In this document: piece after piece, positions 23,159 to 31,015 of the stretch | Position numbering within the stretch: position 1 is the stretch's first letter | How the letters are laid out: each line of letters begins with the position of its first letter | Source: Clostridia bacterium | GTDB taxonomy: Bacteria > Bacillota > Clostridia > Oscillospirales > Acutalibacteraceae | Assembly: GCA_017618135.1 (NCBI GenBank) | Contig: JAFZUV010000010.1 | Location: forward strand, 1-43,771 | DNA: 43,771 nucleotides | Direction of reading: 5' to 3' | Translations under genes and position numbers: made by a program | The notes under the pieces: model-generated | Told to the model about the DNA's origin: nothing | What the model saw: only the letters and a program-made list of their open reading frames with translations | Database searches by the model: none

Positions 23159-24295
23159 ATGTTCCGGAAAACCTACCTTGAAATTGACCTTGAGGCACTT
23201 CAGTACAATATAGCTCAGATAAGGGAAAAGTTCCCTGATTACAGGTACTATTTCGGTGTTGTAAAAGCCAATGCATACGGTGCCGGTATTCATTCGGTAA
23301 ACGCGATGATTAAAGCGGGAATAAATTATATTGCGGTATCTTCGCTTGAAGAGGCGCTTTCAGTCCGTAAAGAAAACCGCAAAATACCAATTCTCATTTT
23401 GGAACCCATATGTTTTGAAGGTCTTCGCATTGCCGCAGAGAACGGAATAACCGTTACGGTGGACAATCGGGAATACTTTGATAAAATGCTGTCTGCGGGC
23501 CTGAATATCAGATTTCATATCAAGGTAGATTGCGGTATGAATCGTTTTGGGCTTACTGATAGGACTGATGTAAAATATATTGTTGATAATGCAAATGACA
23601 GTGTGAGCTTAGAAGGCGTTTTCACTCAGCTTTCAAGCGGTGCCGGCGAGCGTTACGGGAAACAAATGGCGCTGTTTAAAGAACGGACAAGTCTGATAGA
23701 CCTAAAAAAAATAAAGATTGTTCATATTGATAGGTCGCTAACGCTCGAACAACATAAAAAAATTGATTTTGCAAACGGCGTGCGGCTTGGTATTGTTATG
23801 TACGGTTTTTCTAAAATGCCGCCGGAAATATCGGTAAAGCGTAAAATCCTTAACAAACTTACAGGTAAAAAACCGTCGGAGCCTTCGTCTTTAAAACTTA
23901 AAAATGTTATAAGCTTTTACACCGAGGTTCTTGAAATTAAAAGAGTAGCACCCGGCGAGAGTGCGGGGTATGGCGGTATGTTTGACAGTAAAAGTGATAC
24001 GCTGATAGCTGTAATGCCGTACGGCTTTGCGGATTTTTCACTTATAGGCAAGACGCAGGTATTTATAGGAGGGAAAAAGCGAAATATAGTGGTCAACTAT
24101 ATGGATGTCACCTCCGCTGTGGTTGACGGTACGGTAAATATAGGCGATAAGGTGGAAATATTCGGTGATAATATTACGCCGAGGGATGCCAGCCGTCAAG
24201 CGGGCGTTAATGTGTATAAGCTCATAACAAGCGTTACAAATCGTGTTCCGAGGGTGTATATTGAAAGCGGCAACCGCACGGAAGTAAAATACTGA
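23159..24295 (+). CDS. Alanine-racemase-fold PLP enzyme (amino-acid racemase)
   Basis: A 378-residue fold-type III PLP enzyme. PLP Lys36 lies in VVKANAYGAG and the second catalytic base Tyr271 in SAGYGGMF. KVDCGMNRFG (123-131) and RLGIVMYGF are also conserved. The PLP-phosphate motif is unusual: the canonical HxxNS is HIDRS here (189-193), and the active-site MDM-T section reads YMDVTSA. Such changes can go with a different substrate, so racemisation of serine, aspartate or another amino acid is possible. ATG 23159 is preferred over an in-frame upstream ATG because GGGAGG (23148-23153) fits. It heads a three-gene operon with an ATP-grasp ligase and AsnB. Confidence 0.9.
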   Translation: MFRKTYLEIDLEALQYNIAQIREKFPDYRYYFGVVKANAYGAGIHSVNAMIKAGINYIAVSSLEEALSVRKENRKIPILILEPICFEGLRIAAENGITVTVDNREYFDKMLSAGLNIRFHIKVDCGMNRFGLTDRTDVKYIVDNANDSVSLEGVFTQLSSGAGERYGKQMALFKERTSLIDLKKIKIVHIDRSLTLEQHKKIDFANGVRLGIVMYGFSKMPPEISVKRKILNKLTGKKPSEPSSLKLKNVISFYTEVLEIKRVAPGESAGYGGMFDSKSDTLIAVMPYGFADFSLIGKTQVFIGGKKRNIVVNYMDVTSAVVDGTVNIGDKVEIFGDNITPRDASRQAGVNVYKLITSVTNRVPRVYIESGNRTEVKY

Positions 24296-24311
24296 TAAAC
24301 AGGGGATAGGT

Positions 24312-25544
24312 ATGGAGGATTTTATAGCTCTGATAATAGGCAGTGATATTAACGCTTATTATCTTGCGAGATGTTATCACGAATTAACGGGGAAAAAAGC
24401 GGATATGTTGGCGCTTAAGCCTGTTGGCGAAAAACCGTTTGCATATACAAGATTTACTAAAATACACAATATTGAGTATGTAGATAATATATGGGAAGAA
24501 TCGGTTTTTTTATCAGTGCTTGACCAATATTACGAAAACCATAAGGACAAAAAAATACTGCTTGTAAGCAGTAACGAAACCTATGGAGAATTTATCGCAA
24601 AAAATCAAGATGATTTAAGAAATAAATTTTATTTCAATTACCCTTCGGTTGAGCTTCAAAGGACGCTTGTAAACAAAGAGCTTTTTTACAAGACCTATGC
24701 CGACAGCGTGCTTTGTCTTCCTAAAACCGTATATTTTGATGTTAAGGCGGATACCGAAATACCTCAAGACCTCGTATATCCGATAATTGTAAAACCCGCC
24801 AATGTCGTGCTTTTTAAGCATATTACTTTTAATGGAAAGCGTAAAATTTACAGACTGAATACGAAAGAAGAGCTAAAAGAGGTTATCGGTTATTTTAAAA
24901 ACAGCGATTATGATGATACACTGATTATTCAAGAGTATATTCCCGGCGATGATTCTCATTTGTTTGACGCGGTGGTTTATATGGGCAAGGATAAAAAAGC
25001 CAAACTTTGTTCTTTTGCTCAAATCGGTCTCCAGGAGCATAGTCCCCGTATGATTGGAAACGCCGCAGTGCTTATAAACGGCTACTCACAGTTTGAAGGT
25101 GTAGATGAGCAGATAGGCAAAATTGTAGAGTTTATGGAAGATATAGACTATCAGGGATTTGCCGAGTTTGATATGAAGTATGATTCACGCGATGGGAAAT
25201 ATAAAGTAATGGAAATAAATGCCCGTCAGGGCAGATGCTCTTATTATATAACGCCTTGCGGATATAATCTCATAGAGGTTTTGTATAGGGACTTAATAGC
25301 AAATGAAGATATGCCGTTTGAAAAGGTTGACAGCGTTCAGCTTGAAACATTTGTGCCGAAGCCGGTTGCAAAAAAATATATAGTAAATGAAGAGTTCAGG
25401 CAAAAGGCGTTGTCGCTGTGGAAACATAGAGTTGACCCTTTGCGCTATAATAAAGATAACGGAATATCGCGTAAGCTTATGCTTTTTAAAATAGGCTATA
25501 ACTATAAAAAAGCTTACAAAAAATTCACTTGGAATTGGAATTGA
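24312..25544 (+). CDS. ATP-grasp carboxylate-amine ligase, D-aspartate-ligase-like
   Basis: A 410-residue ATP-grasp enzyme that should activate a carboxylate as acyl phosphate and join it to an amine. Visible elements are the nucleotide Lys in YPIIVKPANVV, the hinge-strand IIQEYIPGDDSHLFDAVVYM, and the metal-binding Glu-x-Asn in YKVMEINARQGR with the preceding GFAEFDMKYD. The N-terminal ALIIGSDINAYYLAR strand-helix resembles a pre-ATP-grasp domain. This is the architecture of the D-aspartate ligases that add a cross-bridge residue to peptidoglycan precursors (Aslfm in Enterococcus faecium). Substrate assignment rests on context: a racemase gene 16 bp upstream and AsnB 6 bp downstream. Confidence 0.8.
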   Translation: MEDFIALIIGSDINAYYLARCYHELTGKKADMLALKPVGEKPFAYTRFTKIHNIEYVDNIWEESVFLSVLDQYYENHKDKKILLVSSNETYGEFIAKNQDDLRNKFYFNYPSVELQRTLVNKELFYKTYADSVLCLPKTVYFDVKADTEIPQDLVYPIIVKPANVVLFKHITFNGKRKIYRLNTKEELKEVIGYFKNSDYDDTLIIQEYIPGDDSHLFDAVVYMGKDKKAKLCSFAQIGLQEHSPRMIGNAAVLINGYSQFEGVDEQIGKIVEFMEDIDYQGFAEFDMKYDSRDGKYKVMEINARQGRCSYYITPCGYNLIEVLYRDLIANEDMPFEKVDSVQLETFVPKPVAKKYIVNEEFRQKALSLWKHRVDPLRYNKDNGISRKLMLFKIGYNYKKAYKKFTWNWN

Positions 25545-25550
25545 TACTAT

Positions 25551-27386
25551 ATGTGCGGATTTTGCGGATTTGCAGATAAACTTAACGAAAAAGAAAAGAA
25601 AGAAATTATAAAAGGTATGGCGGACAGAATTATCCACAGGGGACCTGACAGCGACGGATATTTTGTCGACAGTTGCGTTGCTATGGGCTTTCGCAGATTG
25701 TCCATTATTGACCTTACAGGCGGTGACCAGCCGATTTTCAACGAAGACAGAAGCGTTGTAGTTATGTTTAACGGTGAGATTTATAACTACCGCGAGCTGC
25801 GTAATGAGTTGAAAGCGCAGGGGCATATATTCGCTACAAACAGCGATACCGAGGTTATAGTTCACGGATATGAGCAGTATGGTACAGATGTATTTTCCCG
25901 CCTTCGCGGAATGTTCGGTATACTCATATATGATAAGAATAACAGTACTCTTATTTGCGCGCGTGATTTTTTCGGTATAAAGCCGGTTTATTATTATTTT
26001 GATAATGAAACCTTTATGGCGGGCAGTGAAATCAAGAGCTTTTTGTCACATCCCGGCTTTAAAAAAGAGCTTAATAAAAAGGTGCTTTCAATGTATTTGT
26101 GCTACGGTACAAACCATATGGAGGAAACCTTTTTTGAAAACACAAAAAAACTGCTTCCCGGTCATTTTTTACAGTATAAGGACGGTCAGCTCAAAGTGTG
26201 CCGGTATAGTAAGCTTGACTATGAAAAGCAGGAAAAGCCTTATGAGTACTATGAAAATCTTGTAAAGGAAACGCTTGAATCATCGGTAGAGTACCATAAA
26301 ATAAGCGATGTCGAGGTAGGCTCATATCTTTCAGGCGGCGTCGATTCTTCATATGTAGTATCAGTTGCCAAGCCTAATAAGACATTTACCGTTGGCTTTG
26401 AGGGTAAGGGCTTCAGTGAAATTGAATACGCAAAGGGGCTTTCAGACCACTTTGGCGTAGAGCATTTCAGTAAAACGATTTCTGGCGATGAGTTTTTTGA
26501 TATATTGCCAACCGTCCAATATCACCTTGACGAGCCGAGCGCTAATGTAAGCGCGGTGCCGCTTTATTTTTTAAGTCGCTTAGCGCGTACAAAGGTTAAG
26601 GTCGTATTGTCGGGCGAGGGCGCGGATGAAATGTTCGGCGGATACAATGAGTATAATGTGCAGGGCGCTGCAAAGCAATACCTAAGACTGCCTCTTTTTG
26701 TGCGTAAAGGTATAGCCGCCGCGGTGCGTCCGTTACCTTATTTTAAGGGTAAGCATTTTATTGAGAAGTATGGCAAAGAGTTGTCGCATCGCTATTATAA
26801 TAAAACGGAAATGTTCCTGCCCGATGAAGTGAGCGATGTACTCAAAGACGAATATAAACCTACATTAAGCCCCTTTGACCTTTGTACTCCGTTTTACAAT
26901 GAGGTAAAGGGGAAAGACGATGTACTGCGCAAAATGTATATCGATCTTAATTTCTGGCTTCCCCATGATATACTGTTGAAAGCTGATAAAATGTCTATGG
27001 CGAACAGCGTTGAGCTTCGTGTTCCTTTTTTAGATAAAGAGGTGTTCGCTCTTTCGAGAAGAATACCCACTAAGTATTTGATACACGATAATCAGACCAA
27101 ATATATTTTCCGCCGCGTTGCCGAGAAGTGCATACCTCAAGAGTGGGCAAAGAGAAAGAAGCTCGGTTTCCCCGTGCCGTTTGGCAACTGGATAAAAGAG
27201 GACAAATACTATAATCAGGTAAAAGAGCTTTTCAGCAGTGAATTTGCCGCTTCGTTTTTCGATACGGATAAAATAATCCGTATGCTTGATAATCACCATA
27301 ACTGCACGGCTAAGAACGGCAAAAAAATCTATGTCATATTTTCTTTCCTTGTTTGGTATAAAAGATTCTTTATTGATGAGGTATAA
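25551..27386 (+). CDS. asnB: Glutamine-hydrolysing asparagine synthetase family protein
   Basis: A 611-residue two-domain amidotransferase. The N-terminal glutaminase has the nucleophile Cys2, RGPDSDGYF, FNGEIYNYREL and the DTEVI motif. The C-terminal synthetase domain has the ATP PP-loop SGGVDSS and GEGADEMFGGY with LKADKMSMANSVELRVPFLD. Classical members amidate free aspartate; AsnH/LtsA-type members amidate peptidoglycan stem or bridge carboxylates. Placed after a racemase and a D-aspartate-ligase-like gene, it may convert a D-Asp bridge to D-Asn, but ordinary asparagine synthesis is the conservative alternative. Start ATG 25551 lies 6 bp after the ligase stop. Confidence 0.95.
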   Translation: MCGFCGFADKLNEKEKKEIIKGMADRIIHRGPDSDGYFVDSCVAMGFRRLSIIDLTGGDQPIFNEDRSVVVMFNGEIYNYRELRNELKAQGHIFATNSDTEVIVHGYEQYGTDVFSRLRGMFGILIYDKNNSTLICARDFFGIKPVYYYFDNETFMAGSEIKSFLSHPGFKKELNKKVLSMYLCYGTNHMEETFFENTKKLLPGHFLQYKDGQLKVCRYSKLDYEKQEKPYEYYENLVKETLESSVEYHKISDVEVGSYLSGGVDSSYVVSVAKPNKTFTVGFEGKGFSEIEYAKGLSDHFGVEHFSKTISGDEFFDILPTVQYHLDEPSANVSAVPLYFLSRLARTKVKVVLSGEGADEMFGGYNEYNVQGAAKQYLRLPLFVRKGIAAAVRPLPYFKGKHFIEKYGKELSHRYYNKTEMFLPDEVSDVLKDEYKPTLSPFDLCTPFYNEVKGKDDVLRKMYIDLNFWLPHDILLKADKMSMANSVELRVPFLDKEVFALSRRIPTKYLIHDNQTKYIFRRVAEKCIPQEWAKRKKLGFPVPFGNWIKEDKYYNQVKELFSSEFAASFFDTDKIIRMLDNHHNCTAKNGKKIYVIFSFLVWYKRFFIDEV

Positions 27387-27388
27387 AA

Positions 27389-28099
27389 ATGCTTAAAATA
27401 GAACATTTAACTAAAACATTTGGTGATAAAAAGGCGGTAGACGACCTATCGCTTGAAATCGGCGCGGGTGAAATATACGGTTTTATCGGTCATAACGGCG
27501 CCGGTAAGACCACAACTCTTAAATCGGTATGCGGTATACAGAGCTTTGACAGCGGAAGTGTAACACTTGACGGTTTGTCTGTCATATCGGACCCTATAGC
27601 CTTTAAAAAACAGATAGCATACATACCTGATAATCCCGATTTATATGATTTTATGTCCGGAATCAAGTATTTGAACTTTATCGCTGATATTTTCAAGGTC
27701 GATGAAAACACAAGAGCGGAGAGGATAGAAAAATACGCCGGTATTTTTTCTTTAACCGATGACCTCGCTCAGCCGATTTCGGCATATTCTCACGGTATGA
27801 AACAGAAATTGGCAATTATATCTGCTTGGCTTCATAATCCCCGTCTTATAATTATGGATGAGCCGTTTGTAGGACTTGACCCTAAAGCTTCGCACAGCCT
27901 TAAACAAATGATGAGGGAGATTTGTGAAAACGGTGGAGCAATATTCTTCTCGACCCATGTTTTAGAGGTTGCTGAAAAGCTTTGCGACAAGGTCGCAATT
28001 ATTAAAGACGGTAGGCTCATAAAGAAAGGAACTATGGATGAGGTTAAGGGAGACGAAAGTCTTGAAGAAGTATTCCTGGAGCTGGAGGCGGAGAAATGA
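27389..28099 (+). CDS. ABC-2 type ATP-binding protein
   Basis: A 236-residue CcmA/DrrA-like ATPase with Walker A GHNGAGKTT, Q-loop region IPDNPDLYDFMS, Walker B LIIMDEPFVGLD and switch His in FFSTHVLE. The signature is YSHGMKQK instead of LSGGQ, a form frequent in exporters of this group. The start is 2 bp after the asnB stop, so it may read through from the same promoter. Its stop overlaps the permease start by 4 nt (ATGA). Confidence 0.95.
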   Translation: MLKIEHLTKTFGDKKAVDDLSLEIGAGEIYGFIGHNGAGKTTTLKSVCGIQSFDSGSVTLDGLSVISDPIAFKKQIAYIPDNPDLYDFMSGIKYLNFIADIFKVDENTRAERIEKYAGIFSLTDDLAQPISAYSHGMKQKLAIISAWLHNPRLIIMDEPFVGLDPKASHSLKQMMREICENGGAIFFSTHVLEVAEKLCDKVAIIKDGRLIKKGTMDEVKGDESLEEVFLELEAEK

Positions 28100-29691
28100 T
28101 AAAAACTCTCCTTAAAAAACAGTTCTCCGAAATATTTAAGGCATATTTTTTTGACGCCAAGAAAAACAAGTCGCGCTCAAAGACTTCCACCGTTTTATAC
28201 TTTTTGCTTTTCATATTTGTTATGGTGGGCGTTATGGGCGCTATGTTCGGTGCGCTTTCTTTTTCGCTCAGTCCCATAATAGCTCTGGGCTTCGGTTGGC
28301 TTTACTTTGCTGTTATGGTATTGCTGTCAATCCTGTTCGGAGTTTTCGGCAGTGTGTTTTCAACCTATTCTGGGCTCTATCTTGCAAAGGACAACGATTT
28401 GCTTTTATCGATGCCGATACCTGTTCGCGCTATTATGGTATCGCGCCTTTTGGGCGTTTACCTTATGGGACTTATGTATTCTTCGGTGGCGATAATTCCC
28501 GCAATAGTTGTATACTTCATATTCTCCAAGGCAAGCGTTATGAGTATAGTTGGCGCGTTGCTTTTGCCTGTTACCGTTTCGCTTTTTGTACTGGCGCTAT
28601 CCTGTATATTCGGTTATTTTGTTGCAAAAATCAGTTTAAAGCTTAAAAATAAGAGCTTTGTTACGGTTCTTATTTCACTTGCGTTTTTTGCGCTTTATTA
28701 CTTTGTATACTTTAAAGCAAGCGCATTTTTAGGCGAGTTTATAAAAAATGTTATGATATACGGTGAAAATATCAAAGAACGCGCCTATGTTGTGTATATA
28801 ATAGGAAGGTCTGGCGAGGGTGCCGTTGTTCCGCTTGTTGCGGTAAACCTTGTAGTATCAGTCCTCCTTTTTGTAACTCTTTATGTGATTTCGAAGAGCT
28901 TTATAAAAATAGCGACAAGTACCGCCGCGGTCAAAAGGGTAAAATATTATAGAAAGCGTGAAAAAATGCATTCTTCACTTAGTGCGGTAATGCTTAAAGA
29001 ATTAAAACGCTTTACAAGCAGTCCCAATTATATGCTTAATTGCGGACTCGGGATAGTGTTTATGATAGCCGCGGGTGTTTTTGTGCTTATAAAAGGCGGT
29101 GCTATAAGAGAAACCATACTGCCGCAGTTTTCGGGATATGAGGGATTGACCGTAGCTGCCGCTTGCGCCGTTGTTTGTATGCTTGTTTCAATGAATGATA
29201 TCGCAGCGCCGTCAGTGTCGCTTGAAGGTAAAACTCTCTGGCAGATACGCTCGTTGCCGGTAGGTACAAATACGATACTTAAATCTAAATATCTGCTTCA
29301 GATTTGTATAAATATTATTCCGGCACTGTTTTGTGCTTTTGCCGCCCTTGTGGTTCTTCGTCCGGATATTTTAACCGCAATTCTTTTTGTGGCTTTATGT
29401 ACCGCCTATGTAGTGTTCCATGCGCTGTACAGCCTTTATTGCGGACTTCATAAGGTCAATCTTGATTGGACAAATGAAGTGGTGCCGATAAAACAGGGAC
29501 TGAGTGTCGTGTTTGCCATATTCGGCGGATGGGGTGTAGCTATAGCCATAGGCGCTCTTTTCCTGATTGCCGGCGCTGTTATGCCGGTTGGCGTTTATCT
29601 CTTTATAATACTTTCAATCATTTTGTTGCTCTCTGCGTTTATATATCGTTGGATAAACACCTCGGGCGTAAGAGTTTTCGAGGAGCTTTAG
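28096..29691 (+). CDS. ABC-2 type exporter permease, about 12 membrane helices
   Basis: A 531-residue integral membrane protein that partners the ATPase just upstream. After a basic N-terminus (KKQFSEIFKAYFFDAKKNKSR) there are about twelve hydrophobic segments in two groups of six, with a short cytosolic stretch between (SFIKIATSTAAVKRVKYYRKREKM). The central motif DNDLLLSMPIP after the second helix is characteristic of the double-size ABC-2 exporters of Firmicutes. The substrate is unknown. Location after a wall-precursor operon could suit a role in envelope maintenance, but this is weak inference. Confidence 0.85.
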   Translation: MIKTLLKKQFSEIFKAYFFDAKKNKSRSKTSTVLYFLLFIFVMVGVMGAMFGALSFSLSPIIALGFGWLYFAVMVLLSILFGVFGSVFSTYSGLYLAKDNDLLLSMPIPVRAIMVSRLLGVYLMGLMYSSVAIIPAIVVYFIFSKASVMSIVGALLLPVTVSLFVLALSCIFGYFVAKISLKLKNKSFVTVLISLAFFALYYFVYFKASAFLGEFIKNVMIYGENIKERAYVVYIIGRSGEGAVVPLVAVNLVVSVLLFVTLYVISKSFIKIATSTAAVKRVKYYRKREKMHSSLSAVMLKELKRFTSSPNYMLNCGLGIVFMIAAGVFVLIKGGAIRETILPQFSGYEGLTVAAACAVVCMLVSMNDIAAPSVSLEGKTLWQIRSLPVGTNTILKSKYLLQICINIIPALFCAFAALVVLRPDILTAILFVALCTAYVVFHALYSLYCGLHKVNLDWTNEVVPIKQGLSVVFAIFGGWGVAIAIGALFLIAGAVMPVGVYLFIILSIILLLSAFIYRWINTSGVRVFEEL

Positions 29692-29695
29692 TGAT

Positions 29696-30139
29696 ATGAA
29701 AATAAGGAATAACCTCGTTATTATACTGGTTTTTATCCTGTCCTTAATTCTGGTGGCGCCTTTATACGGCTGTGTGTCAGACGATGCAAAAGAAAAGGGT
29801 AAAAACAATTCGGCTGTAAGTTTATATGAGCGGCTTTCGGGCGTTTGGGTAAACAAGCCCGCTGATACAGAAGAGGAATTTTTTCCCTCAATTACTCTTA
29901 AAAGCGATAAGACATTTAAACTCACCGTCAATCTTTTAGAGGGTATGGGCAACGCCGAAGGCGTGTACAGCGTAAAAAGCGGTAAAATACACTGTATAAT
30001 AAAGGCAAAAGACTTTTCCGGTTTTGTAGGCGACGAACAGCCCGAATATATTTTTAAAATTGACGGTGATCGTCTTATATATGAAAGCGATATGATAGGT
30101 ATAACCAATAAAGGTGATGTATTTAAGCATAAAGAATAA
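29696..30139 (+). CDS. Uncharacterised lipoprotein after the ABC-2 exporter
   Basis: A 147-residue protein with a signal helix (LVIILVFILSLILVAPLYGC, lipid-modified Cys at about residue 26). The mature domain looks like a small beta-barrel: LSGVWVNKP, FPSITLKSDKTFKLTVNLLEGM, GVYSVKSGKIHCIIK, YIFKIDGDRLIYESD. That reading pattern (gain-of-mass, G.W....., ...f.d.g.f.......G.Y....g.i.......) is typical of calycin/lipocalin-like DUF domains in Clostridia. Its ligand is unknown. It starts 4 bp after the permease stop and ends the operon at a terminator. Confidence 0.75.
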   Translation: MKIRNNLVIILVFILSLILVAPLYGCVSDDAKEKGKNNSAVSLYERLSGVWVNKPADTEEEFFPSITLKSDKTFKLTVNLLEGMGNAEGVYSVKSGKIHCIIKAKDFSGFVGDEQPEYIFKIDGDRLIYESDMIGITNKGDVFKHKE

Positions 30140-30155
30140 TGAATATCAAAAACAC

Positions 30156-30195
30156 AAAAACTCCCGGGCGGAAATTTTGCCGGGGAGTTTTTGTT
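30156..30195 (+). terminator. Terminator before the zinc regulon
   Basis: AAAAACTCCC at 30156-30165 pairs with GGGAGTTTTT at 30183-30192 around a GC-containing loop that can pair further, ending in a T-rich tract that merges with the next -35 element. Confidence 0.85.
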
Positions 30196-30222
30196 GACTT
30201 TTTTTGTGCTTGGTGTTATACT
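30194..30222 (+). promoter_or_regulatory. Promoter of the zur-znu operon
   Basis: TTGACT at 30194-30199 and TATACT at 30217-30222 are separated by 17 bp. The palindrome at 30223-30245 begins at the next base, so a bound repressor would cover the transcription start. Confidence 0.8.
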
Positions 30223-30245
30223 AATTTGCGAAAGTTTCGCAAATT
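30223..30245. promoter_or_regulatory. Perfect 23-bp palindrome, candidate Zur operator
   Basis: AATTTGCGAAA, one central G and TTTCGCAAATT form an exact 11-1-11 inverted repeat. It lies between the -10 element and the start of a Fur-family repressor gene that leads a zinc uptake operon, so autoregulation by that repressor is the obvious reading. It differs from the Bacillus Zur box (AAATCGTAATNATTACGATTT), sharing only the general Fur-family size and symmetry. Confidence 0.8.
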
Positions 30246-30256
30246 GAGGTGAGCAT

Positions 30257-30649
30257 ATGCCAAAATATGAAACAAGGCAGAGAAAGGAGCTTTTGGATTT
30301 TCTCTGTGATAATGCGGATAGACCGCTTACCGCCGGCGATATGGCGGTGTCCCTTAAAGAAAAGGGAATAAGCCTCAGCGCCATTTACCGCAACCTGTCT
30401 GATCTTCAGGACGAGGGAAAGGTGCAAAGGCTGACAATAGGCGGCAAAAAAAGGGTTTATTACCGATATACCGGCGCCAAGGAGTGTGAAAAACACCTGC
30501 ATTTGTCCTGCTTTAAATGCGGTCATACCTTTCATATGGGAGCAACGACAACTGACGCGCTTGTTAAAGAGGTTATGAGCGAGTCTGATTTTAAGGTGGA
30601 CAGTGCAAATACCGTGCTTTACGGTGTATGTAAGCAGTGCAGAAAATAA
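30257..30649 (+). CDS. zur: Fur-family transcriptional regulator, probable Zur
   Basis: A 130-residue Fur-type repressor. Residues 1-80 form the winged helix (RQRKELLDFLCDN, LTAGDMAVSLKEKGISLSAIYRNLSDLQDEGKVQRL). The dimerisation domain has the regulatory His/Cys pattern EKHLHLSCFKCGHTFHM and the structural zinc pairs CFKC and CKQC at the C-terminus. Fur-family members sense iron, zinc, manganese or peroxide; Zur is proposed because all downstream genes are a zinc/manganese ABC uptake system. The gene begins 12 bp after the palindrome and should repress itself and the operon when zinc is plentiful. Confidence 0.85.
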   Translation: MPKYETRQRKELLDFLCDNADRPLTAGDMAVSLKEKGISLSAIYRNLSDLQDEGKVQRLTIGGKKRVYYRYTGAKECEKHLHLSCFKCGHTFHMGATTTDALVKEVMSESDFKVDSANTVLYGVCKQCRK

Positions 30650-30679
30650 TATTTTTGAATTTTTTAAGGAGGCGGTAAA

Positions 30680-30970
30680 ATGTCAGGAATTATGCGTTTG
30701 ACAGCGATTGTTTTGTCAGTTCTTATGCTTGCGCTCTGCTTTACCGCCGTCGTGGCTGTTTTTCATCTGCATTCAGGGGATTGCACCGGTGATGATTGTC
30801 CGGTATGCGCCGCCGTATCGTTTAATAAGGGCGTTTCCGGGATGCTGTCAATCCTTTTTGCGTGCATTCTTATGGCAAAATTGCTTTTTGAGGTTAAAGG
30901 CTTTGGTGCCGTAAACGGGGAACCTGTTCGGGTCACCCCCGTATTATTGAAGGTTAAGATGATTGATTAA
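30680..30970 (+). CDS. Small membrane protein with His/Cys motif in a zinc operon
   Basis: A 96-residue protein with two membrane helices: residues 5-28 and about 48-68. Between them is FHLHSGDCTGDDCPVCAA, which offers two His and three Cys in 16 residues, suited to a metal or a disulfide outside the membrane. The C-terminal 25 residues are soluble. I know of no characterised family with this exact arrangement, though short unannotated genes of this type occur beside zinc ABC genes. Start ATG 30680 follows AAGGAGG. Zinc capture or transfer to ZnuA is inference from motif and context. Confidence 0.75.
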   Translation: MSGIMRLTAIVLSVLMLALCFTAVVAVFHLHSGDCTGDDCPVCAAVSFNKGVSGMLSILFACILMAKLLFEVKGFGAVNGEPVRVTPVLLKVKMID

Positions 30971-31015
30971 ATATATTTTCACGATGACAAATACTAAAAT
31001 AATCGGAGGATATTT

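Noticed and set aside
28296-28646. Cys/Tyr-rich plus-strand frames within the ABC-2 permease
   Set aside because: Out-of-frame shadows of membrane helices.
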